Assembly: GCA_017577565.1 (NCBI GenBank)
Contig: PKRH01000112.1
Location: 1 to 11,434 of the forward strand
Reading direction: 5' to 3'
Length of the DNA stretch: 11,434 bases
Source of the DNA: Thermoanaerobacterales bacterium
GTDB taxonomy: Bacteria > Actinomycetota > Acidimicrobiia > Acidimicrobiales > JACDCH01
Shown: in pieces, positions 1-7,630 of the stretch
Numbering within the stretch: the first letter of the stretch is position 1
Layout: every line of letters starts with the position of its first letter
Position numbers and translations under genes: made by a program
The notes under the pieces: model-generated
Told to the model about the DNA's origin: nothing
What the model saw: the letters and a program-made list of their open reading frames with translations, nothing else
The model's database searches: none

Positions 1-77
1 GCCCGATCTCCTCGACGCGCAGGTCGACACCCACGACTGGCCCGTGCGCCTCGACCTGCGCGTCGAGGAGATCGGGC
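1..77. repeat. 27-bp perfect inverted repeat with 23-nt spacer at window edge
   Basis: Bases 1-27 are the exact reverse complement of bases 51-77, with 28-50 as spacer. Pairing stops at 28/50 (C against C). The repeat runs to base 1, so its true length on the left is unknown. It lies in the reading frame of the metallophosphoesterase. A 27-bp perfect match is far beyond chance even in GC-rich DNA. The simplest explanation is a fold-back chimera at a contig end; a genuine inverted duplication is the alternative. Confidence 0.9.
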
Positions 78-1414
78 TGGCCGACGCCGAGCGCATCGCC
101 GAGGACCCCTCGGCCCTCGACCGGCTGGGCGACGACGCCCCCGACGACGTGCGGGCCGCGCTCACCGGGCTCGTCGTGCGCTGCGTCCTGCTGGCGCTCG
201 CCGGCGGCGTCGTCGGCGGGCTGGCCGCCCGCACCGACTGGCGGTCGGCGGCCGGCGGGGTGGGCGTCGCCCTCCTGCTCGTCGTCGCCGTGGGCGGCGG
301 GACGGTGGCGACCTTCGACGCCGGCGCCGTGGCCGAGCCCCGCTACACCGGCCTGCTCACCCGGGCCCCCCAGGCGGTGGGCGACATCGAGGCCGTGCTG
401 GACCGCTTCGGCGAGTACCGCGAGCAGCTCAGCGACCTGGTCGACAACATGGCCGCCCTCTACCTGGCCGGCGCCGAGCTGCCGACCTTCGAGCCCGGCG
501 GCGACGACCTCGTGCGGGTGCTGCACGTCAGCGACATCCACCTCAACCCCCAGGCGTTCGACATGATCGAGCGCCTCGTCGACCAGTTCGGCATCGAGGT
601 CGTGGCCGACACCGGCGACCTCACCGACTGGGGGACGACGCCCGAGACCCGGCTCGTCTCCCGGGTCGGCGACCTCGACGTCCCCTACGTCTACGTGCGC
701 GGCAACCACGACTCCCGGCGCATCCAGGAGGCGGTGGCCGAGCAGCCCAACGCCGTCGTGCTCGACGGCGACGCGGCTGAGGTCGCGGGCCTGCGGTTCT
801 GGGGGATCGGCGACCCCCGCTACACGCCCGACAAGTCGCAGCCGGTCGAGGGCACCGAGGCCGAGCGGGCCGAGGCCTTCGCCCCCGTGGTGGCCGAGCG
901 CCTGGCCGAGGACCGGCCGCCGCCGGTCGACGTCGTCATGGTCCACGACCAGCGCATGGCGGCCGACCTGGGCGGCGAGGTGCCCCTCGTCCTGGCGGGC
1001 CACACCCACGAGCCGGACGTGGGCGTGATCGAGCCCCCCGACGAGGACGAGGACGAGCCCGAGGACGGCTCCGAGGAGGGCACGACGGCGGCGGACGAGC
1101 CCGGCGGGGAGGGCGAGGAGCGCACGCTGCTGCTGGTCGAGGGGTCGACCGGCGGCGCCGGCCTGCGCGGCCTCCAGGGCGAGGAGCCGGAGCCGCTCAC
1201 CGCGACCGTCCTCTACTTCGACCGCGAGGAGGGGCGGCTGGTCGCCTACGACCGCATCACCGTGGCGTGGCTGGAGGACGCCGGGGCCACGATCGAGCGC
1301 CACATCGTCGACGAGGACGACCCGGGCGGCCCGGGCGACGAGCCCGGCGGCGACGAGGCCGCGCCGGCGGTCACGTGGCGTGGCGGTGGCGGGCGCGGCG
1401 CACGGCGCCGCTGA
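2..1414 (+). CDS. Membrane-anchored metallophosphoesterase, 5'-partial
   Basis: Calcineurin-type phosphoesterase with a two-metal active site. The frame is open to the window edge; residues here count from the GTG at 44. Metal-ligand motifs appear in order: DIH (D164, H166), GD (D192), GNHD (N221, H222), a lone H301 in VMVHDQ, and GHTH (H320, H322). Two hydrophobic segments at about 42-62 and 71-92 precede the catalytic domain, so it is membrane-tethered, probably with the enzyme outside the cytoplasm. An acidic insert (about 331-359) separates GHTH from the last core strands, and the tail is Gly/Arg-rich. The GTG at 44 has no evident ribosome binding site, and related actinobacterial proteins carry more sequence before this point, so the true start is probably outside the window. 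Codons 2-28 fall in the edge inverted repeat and may be artefactual. The 3' end overlaps the convergent permease gene by 44 nt. The substrate cannot be told from sequence. Confidence 0.85.
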   Translation, partial: PDLLDAQVDTHDWPVRLDLRVEEIGLADAERIAEDPSALDRLGDDAPDDVRAALTGLVVRCVLLALAGGVVGGLAARTDWRSAAGGVGVALLLVVAVGGGTVATFDAGAVAEPRYTGLLTRAPQAVGDIEAVLDRFGEYREQLSDLVDNMAALYLAGAELPTFEPGGDDLVRVLHVSDIHLNPQAFDMIERLVDQFGIEVVADTGDLTDWGTTPETRLVSRVGDLDVPYVYVRGNHDSRRIQEAVAEQPNAVVLDGDAAEVAGLRFWGIGDPRYTPDKSQPVEGTEAERAEAFAPVVAERLAEDRPPPVDVVMVHDQRMAADLGGEVPLVLAGHTHEPDVGVIEPPDEDEDEPEDGSEEGTTAADEPGGEGEERTLLLVEGSTGGAGLRGLQGEEPEPLTATVLYFDREEGRLVAYDRITVAWLEDAGATIERHIVDEDDPGGPGDEPGGDEAAPAVTWRGGGGRGARRR

Positions 1415-2219
1415 TCTCCTGGACGGCGAGCACGACGAAGAACTCGGCCACCGCCAGGCCGGCGACGGTCGCACCCCCGGCGGTGTCGTGGTGGAAGCTG
1501 ACGGCCAGGCCGACGACGACGGCCAGCGCCGACAGCGCGACCGCCGTCACCATCATGAGCGGCACCCGGCGCACGAGCAGGCTGGCGGTGGCGGGCGGGC
1601 CGATGAGCAGGCCGAAGACGAGCAGGGTGCCGATGGCCCGGAACGAGGCGACGATGGCCACGGCGAGCAGCACCATGAGCGCCACGTGGGCCAGCCCCGG
1701 CCGCAGGCCGAGCGTCGCCGCCTTGTCGCGGTTGAAGGTCAGGGCGAGGAACGGCCGGTGGAGCACGACCGAGGTGGCCACGACGACCGCGGTGGCCACG
1801 GCCTGGCCCCGCAGGTCGGCGGGCGTGACGCCGAGCACGTCGCCGAACAGCACGGCGGTCAGCTCGGTGCTGAAGCTCTCGGCCCGGGAGATGATCACCA
1901 CGCCGAGCGCCAGCATGCCGACGAACAGCAGGCCGATGCCGGTGTCCTCCCGCACCCGGGTGCGCCGGCCGACGACGGTGACCGCCGCGCTCATGACCAG
2001 GGCGGCGGCGAACGCGCCGGCGACGGGGCTGAAGCCCCACAGCACGGCCAGGGCGAGGCCGGGGACGACGCCGTGGGCCAGCGCGTCGCCGAGGAAGGTC
2101 AGTCCCCGGAGCACGACCCAGGTGCCGACGACGGCCGTCGCCGTCCCCGCCAGCAGCCCGGCCGCCAGCGCCCGCCGCATGAGCTCGGGCTCGTAGGCCT
2201 GCGCGAACCAGTCGATCAT
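1371..2219 (-). CDS. znuB: Metal ABC transporter permease (ZnuB-like, ABC-3 family)
   Basis: Inner-membrane permease of a zinc/manganese-type uptake transporter, 282 aa, the normal size for the family. It is mostly hydrophobic with about eight membrane segments. ABC-3 hallmarks: GDALAHGVVPG (44-54), the EDTGIGLLF...ALGVVIIS stretch (91-111), LFGDVLGV (124-131) and the late GTLLVFGLLIGPPATA helix (197-212). The ATG start is fixed by the ATGA overlap with the stop of the binding-protein gene upstream (2216-2219), so the two should be translationally coupled and form one complex with the ATPase encoded at 3293. The frame stays open far upstream, but that part only shadows the binding-protein gene. 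The C-terminus is Arg/His-rich (RRARHRHAT). The gene ends tail-to-tail inside the metallophosphoesterase gene. Metal specificity is inferred from the binding protein and regulator; manganese or iron remains possible. Confidence 0.93.
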   Translation of the reverse strand: MIDWFAQAYEPELMRRALAAGLLAGTATAVVGTWVVLRGLTFLGDALAHGVVPGLALAVLWGFSPVAGAFAAALVMSAAVTVVGRRTRVREDTGIGLLFVGMLALGVVIISRAESFSTELTAVLFGDVLGVTPADLRGQAVATAVVVATSVVLHRPFLALTFNRDKAATLGLRPGLAHVALMVLLAVAIVASFRAIGTLLVFGLLIGPPATASLLVRRVPLMMVTAVALSALAVVVGLAVSFHHDTAGGATVAGLAVAEFFVVLAVQEISGAVRRARHRHAT

Positions 2220-3193
2220 CGGCCGTCGGCCTCCGGGGCGAGGGCGTCCGCGAGCCGGGACGCGTTGGTGCGCATCATGTCGAGGTAGGTGGCGGCGCCG
2301 GAGCCGGGCTCGCCCAGGGTCTCGCCGTAGAGCTCGACGACCTCGACGTCGCCGATCTCCTCGGCCAGCGTGCGGGCGAGGCGGTCGTCGCGGCCGGCCT
2401 CGACGAAGATCGCGGGCACGTCGTGCTCGGCGACGGCCCGGGCCAGCTCGTCGAGGTGGCGGGCGCTGGGCGCGGCCTCGGTGGTGGGGGAGGGGACGAC
2501 GGCGCCGACGATCCGGAAGCCCCAGCGGTCGGCCAGGTAGCCGAACACGTGGTGGTCGGTGACCAGCACCCGCCGGTCGGCGGGGATGCGGGCGATCTCG
2601 GCGCCCATGGCCCGGTCGACCCGGCGCAGCTCCTCGACGTAGGCGGCGGCCCGGGCGGCGAGCGCGCCCCGGTCGATCCCCGGCACCTCGTCGGCGACGG
2701 CGCCGGCCAGGGCTTCGACGACCTCGACCATCCGGAGGGCGTCGGTGGTGACGTGGGGGTCGACGTCGTGGTCGTGGCCGTCGTCGAGCGCGTGCCCGTC
2801 GTCGCCCTCGTGGGCGCCGGCGGGGAGCGGGTCGACGTGGTCGACGGCCTCGAAGACCGGCACGCCCGCGTCGTGGGCGGCCTCGACGGCGTCGGCGAGG
2901 CCGGCCTCGAGCCCGCCCCCGGCGGTGACGACGAGGTCGGCCTCGGTGAGGGCGACGGCCTGGCGGGCCGAGGGCTGGAACGCGTGGGGGTCGGCGCCGG
3001 GCGGCATGAGCACCTCGACGGTGGCCAGGTCGCCGACCACCTCGGCGACGACGTCGCCGAGCACGGGCGTCGTCACCACGATGTCGGCCCCGCCGCCCGC
3101 CGCCCCGCGGGTGCCGCCGCACGCGGCGGCGAGGGCCGCCAGCCCGGCGAGGGCGGCGGCCGCCAGGGCCGTCGGGGTCGGGTGTCGTGGCAC
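2216..3193 (-). CDS. znuA: Zinc-type metal-binding lipoprotein (ZnuA/TroA family)
   Basis: Extracytoplasmic solute-binding protein that hands metal to the permease; 325 aa. The N-terminus is a lipoprotein signal: a hydrophobic Ala/Leu stretch ending at Cys25 in a relaxed lipobox (LAAAC), then a Gly-rich linker. Cluster A-I ligands: H70 in DPHAFQPS, H147 in DPHV, and H214 in TDHHVFGYLADRWG. A His/Asp-rich loop (about 128-147; H128, H134, H140, H142, H147) is typical of zinc rather than manganese binders. The usual fourth ligand, Asp in a DSLG-like motif, is Glu here (E291 in YGETLG), just before the conserved TYLDMMRTN. The start is GTG at 3193, with only a weak GAG-type ribosome site ahead. 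It is the first gene of a leftward operon, read from the promoter at 3246-3274. Family assignment is firm; zinc specificity is inferred. Confidence 0.92.
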   Translation of the reverse strand: MPRHPTPTALAAAALAGLAALAAACGGTRGAAGGGADIVVTTPVLGDVVAEVVGDLATVEVLMPPGADPHAFQPSARQAVALTEADLVVTAGGGLEAGLADAVEAAHDAGVPVFEAVDHVDPLPAGAHEGDDGHALDDGHDHDVDPHVTTDALRMVEVVEALAGAVADEVPGIDRGALAARAAAYVEELRRVDRAMGAEIARIPADRRVLVTDHHVFGYLADRWGFRIVGAVVPSPTTEAAPSARHLDELARAVAEHDVPAIFVEAGRDDRLARTLAEEIGDVEVVELYGETLGEPGSGAATYLDMMRTNASRLADALAPEADGR

Positions 3194-3231
3194 GGGGGAG
3201 CTCGTCGCCTCGGTGGGAGCAGGGACCGCTC

Positions 3232-3260
3232 TTGAACGGGCCGGGACGATAAGCGAGACT
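3232..3260 (+). promoter_or_regulatory. Possible promoter of the rightward ATPase gene
   Basis: TTGAAC (3232-3237) could serve as -35. With a 17-nt spacer the -10 would be GAGACT (3255-3260), which keeps only three consensus positions. The TTGAA of this box and the TTCAA at 3270-3274 (the leftward -35) are mirror copies, giving overlapping back-to-back promoters around the palindrome. Weaker than the leftward promoter. Confidence 0.35.
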
Positions 3261-3274
3261 CGTTCTCACTTCAA
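3246..3274 (-). promoter_or_regulatory. Promoter of the leftward metal-uptake operon
   Basis: Read on the minus strand, a -35 box TTGAAG (3274-3269) is followed by exactly 17 nt and then a -10 box TATCGT (3251-3246, TAnnnT type). Transcription should begin near 3239, giving a leader of about 45 nt before the GTG at 3193. The palindrome at 3251-3271 fills the whole spacer, so a bound repressor would block polymerase. Called by eye, without mapped transcripts. Confidence 0.65.
3251..3271. promoter_or_regulatory. Fur/Zur-type operator palindrome
   Basis: A 21-bp imperfect palindrome: left arm AAGCGAGA, 5-nt centre CTCGT, right arm TCTCACTT; 7 of 8 arm positions pair. The inner 15 bases, read on the minus strand (3268-3254), match 10 of 15 positions of the general Fur/Zur box TGAnAATnATTnTCA as found in actinobacterial Zur sites (taken with A/T at the n positions), and the differences are nearly all A/T to G/C, as expected in this genome. 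A Fur-family regulator is encoded about 860 nt away. The site lies between the boxes of the leftward promoter and overlaps the -10 of the rightward one, so a single dimer could silence both arms. Confidence 0.65.
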
Positions 3275-3292
3275 CCCCGTCGCCGGAGCCCC

Positions 3293-4090
3293 ATGCCCCA
3301 CGCCGTCGCCGCCACCGACCTGCTGCTCGCCTACGGCACCCGCCTCGCGCTGACGGGCGCCACCTTCGAGATCCCGACCGGGGTGGTGGTCGCGCTCATC
3401 GGGCCCAACGGCTCGGGCAAGTCGTCGCTGCTGCGCGCCGTCGCCGGCCTGCTCGAGCCCCGGTCCGGCGTCCTCGACGTGCCGGCCCGCCGGTCCCGGG
3501 GCGCGGTGGCGATCGTGCTGCAGACGACCGAGGTCGACCGGTCGCTGCCCATCACCGTGCGGGAGACGGTGACCATGGCCCGCTACGCGGTGCGGGGGCC
3601 GTTCGGCCGCCTGCGGGCCGACGACCGGGCCGCGGTGCAGGAGGCGCTCGAGGCGCTCGAGGTCGCCGACCTCGCCGGCCGCCAGCTCCACGAGCTGTCC
3701 GGCGGGCAGCGCCAGCGGGTGCTGGTCGCCCAGGGCCTGGCCCAGCAGAGCGACCTGCTGCTGCTGGACGAGCCGGTCACCGGGCTCGACGTCGTGTCCC
3801 GCGAGCTCATCCTCGGGGTCATCGAGCGGGAGCGGGCGGCGGGCCGCACGGTGCTGGTCACGACCCACGACCTCGACGACGCCCGGCGCGCCGACCTCGT
3901 CATGCTGCTGGCCAACCGGGTCGTGGCCTTCGGGCCGCCGGAGGAGGTGCTCACCGACGAGCCGCTGCGCGCGGCCTACGGCGGGCGGGTGCTGCGGGTG
4001 CCCGAGGGCGTCATCGTCATGGACGACCCCCACCACGCCCACCACCACGGGCCGTCGGTGCCCGCCGAGGGGCCCCGCCGCGGCGCCTGA
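3293..4090 (+). CDS. znuC: Metal ABC transporter ATPase (ZnuC-like)
   Basis: Cytoplasmic ATPase that powers the metal permease; 265 aa. All ABC motifs are intact: Walker A GPNGSGKS (37-44), Q-loop Q77 in VLQTTEVD, signature LSGGQ (135-139), Walker B LLLLDE (155-160), D-loop GLD (164-166) and H-loop H192 in TTHD. The QTTEVDRSLPITVRETV stretch resembles zinc/manganese importer ATPases. The C-terminus carries a His-rich tail (DDPHHAHHHG, about 244-253) beyond the conserved fold, which could bind metal. The ATG start has GGAG at 3285-3288, spaced a short 4 nt. The gene diverges from the binding-protein/permease operon and shares its operator region; the regulator gene starts 43 nt downstream. This split (binding protein with permease on one arm, ATPase with regulator on the other) differs from the enterobacterial znuA / znuCB arrangement. 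Confidence 0.92.
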   Translation: MPHAVAATDLLLAYGTRLALTGATFEIPTGVVVALIGPNGSGKSSLLRAVAGLLEPRSGVLDVPARRSRGAVAIVLQTTEVDRSLPITVRETVTMARYAVRGPFGRLRADDRAAVQEALEALEVADLAGRQLHELSGGQRQRVLVAQGLAQQSDLLLLDEPVTGLDVVSRELILGVIERERAAGRTVLVTTHDLDDARRADLVMLLANRVVAFGPPEEVLTDEPLRAAYGGRVLRVPEGVIVMDDPHHAHHHGPSVPAEGPRRGA

Positions 4091-4098
4091 CGGCCTCG

Positions 4099-4136
4099 TT
4101 CTCGGTGGTTCCCGCTCTCGCTAGGGTGGCGCCGTG
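4099..4136 (+). promoter_or_regulatory. Leaderless promoter of the Fur-family gene, with partial operator arms
   Basis: A -10 box TAGGGT (4122-4127) sits 6 nt before the GTG at 4134, the spacing of leaderless actinobacterial transcripts; no ribosome binding site is present. A poor -35 may be TTCTCG (4099-4104, 17-nt spacer). CTCGTTCTC (4095-4103) repeats nine bases of the main operator, and TCTCGCT (4116-4122) is the complement of its left arm, hinting at autoregulation. Confidence 0.55.
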
Positions 4137-4577
4137 CCGACCCCGCCGACCGATCTCCACGAGCTCGTGGCGGTGCGGCTGCGCGCCCACGGCCAGCGCT
4201 ACACGCGCAGCCGGCGGGCCATCGTCGAGGTCCTGGCCCGGGCGGGCGCCCCGCTGTCGATCCCCCAGGTGCTCGAGCGGGACCGGACGCTGGCCCAGTC
4301 GTCCACCTACCGCAACCTCACCGAGCTCGAGGAGGCCGGGGTCGTGCACCGGGTCCTCGGCACCGACGAGTTCTCCCGCTACGAGCTGGCCGAGGACCTG
4401 GCCGGGCACCACCACCACCTCATCTGCTCGCACTGCGGCGACGTGCGGGACTTCACCGTGTCGCCCGCGCTCGAGGCCGAGCTCCAGCGGGCGCTCGACC
4501 GCATCGCCGGTGCCCACGGCTTCGCCGTCGACCACCACCGCCTCGACCTGATAGGCACCTGCGACGACTGCGTCTGA
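4134..4577 (+). CDS. zur: Fur-family metal-responsive repressor (Zur-like)
   Basis: Winged-helix repressor that binds DNA when loaded with metal; 147 aa, the usual family size. The N-terminal DNA-binding half includes GQRYTRSRRAIVEVL (20-34) and the recognition-helix region SSTYRNLTELEEAGVV (56-71). The dimerisation half has the His cluster HHHH (92-95), then CSHC (C98, C101) and a second CDDC pair (C143, C146): the four-Cys structural zinc site. H134 and H135 may be sensory ligands. The SRYEL segment (81-85) resembles Fur as much as Zur, so the Zur call rests mainly on the adjacent zinc-type transporter genes and the nearby palindrome. The GTG start is supported by the leaderless -10 box. 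A +1-shifted frame overlaps the whole gene but lacks family motifs. The hydrolase gene begins 27 nt downstream and is probably cotranscribed. Confidence 0.88.
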   Translation: MPTPPTDLHELVAVRLRAHGQRYTRSRRAIVEVLARAGAPLSIPQVLERDRTLAQSSTYRNLTELEEAGVVHRVLGTDEFSRYELAEDLAGHHHHLICSHCGDVRDFTVSPALEAELQRALDRIAGAHGFAVDHHRLDLIGTCDDCV

Positions 4578-4604
4578 GGGGACGCCCGCGCCGGAGGAGG
4601 GGTG

Positions 4605-5405
4605 ATGCTGCGGCAGATCGGCGACGTGCGGATCAACGTGCTCGACGAGGGGAGCGGCCCGGCGGTGCTGTTCCTGCACGGGCTCGGCGGGTGCTGGCGC
4701 GACTGGGAGCCCCAGCTCGACATGCTCGGCGACCGCTACCGGTGCATCGTCGTCGAGCACCGGGGCCACGGGCGCTCGCAGCGGGTGCCGGGCCCCTACA
4801 GCACCCGGCTGTTCGCGGAGGACGCGCTCGCCGTCTGCCGCCACCTCGGCGTCGACCACGCCTACGTCGTCGGGCTGTCGATGGGCGGGATGGTGGCCCA
4901 GGAGCTGGCGCTGGCCGCGCCCGACTTCGTCGACGCGCTGGTCCTGTGCGACACGTCGACCCACATGGGCCGCCGGGCCCGGGAGGCGCTGCTGGCCGCC
5001 GCCGAGCTCGTCCGGGCCCAGGGGTTCGAGGCGCTCGCCGGCCTGCTCGGCGACGAGGACCGGGGCTGGGCGAGGCGCACCCTCGCCGAGCGCCCGGAGG
5101 TCGCCCGCAACAACCGGCGGGAGTCCTCCTCCAACGACCCCGACTGCTGGGCCTGGGCCGTCGGCGCCCTCGTCGAGCACGACACCCGGGGGAAGCTCGC
5201 CGACCTCGGGATCCCCGCCCTCGTCGTCTGGGGCGCCGAGGACGGCAGCGTCCCCGTCGACCTCGCCCGGCCCCTCGCCGAGGAGCTGGGCGGGGCGCCG
5301 GTCGTCGTGCTGGAGGACGCCGGGCACGTCTGCAACCTCGAGCAGCCCGAGGCGTTCAACCGCACGATCACCGAGTTCTTCGCCCAGCACCCGCCGCGGG
5401 GCTGA
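4605..5405 (+). CDS. Alpha/beta hydrolase (enol-lactonase/haloperoxidase-like)
   Basis: Soluble alpha/beta-hydrolase-fold enzyme, 266 aa. The catalytic triad is visible: nucleophile S92 in GLSMGG, acid D213 in VWGAEDGSVP, base H241 in DAGHVCNLEQPEAFN. The oxyanion HGLGG is at 25-29, followed by the common EHRGHGRS segment (51-58). The general layout resembles 3-oxoadipate enol-lactonase (PcaD) and cofactor-free haloperoxidase-type proteins, but no aromatic-degradation genes are nearby, so the substrate is unknown. ATG at 4605 is preferred over the adjoining GTG at 4602 because GGAGG at 4593-4597 then lies 7 nt ahead. It follows the Fur-family gene by 27 nt on the same strand with no obvious promoter of its own, so it may be coexpressed with the regulator; a role in metal response is speculative. 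Confidence 0.88.
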   Translation: MLRQIGDVRINVLDEGSGPAVLFLHGLGGCWRDWEPQLDMLGDRYRCIVVEHRGHGRSQRVPGPYSTRLFAEDALAVCRHLGVDHAYVVGLSMGGMVAQELALAAPDFVDALVLCDTSTHMGRRAREALLAAAELVRAQGFEALAGLLGDEDRGWARRTLAERPEVARNNRRESSSNDPDCWAWAVGALVEHDTRGKLADLGIPALVVWGAEDGSVPVDLARPLAEELGGAPVVVLEDAGHVCNLEQPEAFNRTITEFFAQHPPRG

Positions 5406-5439
5406 CGACCCGGTCTTCTGGGTCCGCGCCCGGGGCCTC

Positions 5440-5445
5440 TAACCT
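5440..5445 (+). promoter_or_regulatory. Likely -10 box of the glgX promoter
   Basis: TAACCT (TAnnnT type) lies in the 107-nt gap before the debranching-enzyme gene. A weak -35 may be TTCTGG near 5416-5421. Initiation near 5452 would give a leader of about 60 nt with a ribosome site at 5502-5505. The 6-bp arms GGGTCC (5420-5425) and GGACCC (5449-5454) flank the box but may be coincidental in GC-rich DNA. Confidence 0.45.
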
Positions 5446-5512
5446 CGGGGACCCGGCGGGCGGCACGGCCCCCGCCCCCACCCGACCCTGCCCGAGCGAG
5501 CGGAGAACCTGC

Positions 5513-7627
<2,115 letters not shown>

Positions 7628-7630
7628 GCG

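Noticed and set aside
2423..3235. Plus-strand open frame over the binding-protein gene
   Set aside because: Gly/Val/Asp-rich shadow translation without a recognisable domain; the minus-strand lipoprotein explains the DNA.
4017..5390. Long open frame antisense to the Fur-family and hydrolase genes
   Set aside because: Same antisense shadow effect; both plus-strand genes have clear catalytic or metal-binding motifs.
5420..5454. GGGTCC/GGACCC arms flanking the glgX -10 box
   Set aside because: Six-base arms 23 nt apart are expected often in DNA this rich in G and C, and no second copy supports an operator.
4691..5512. Upstream extension of the glgX reading frame
   Set aside because: It runs through the hydrolase gene out of frame and yields Arg/Ala-rich sequence; family homology and a ribosome site place the start at 5513.
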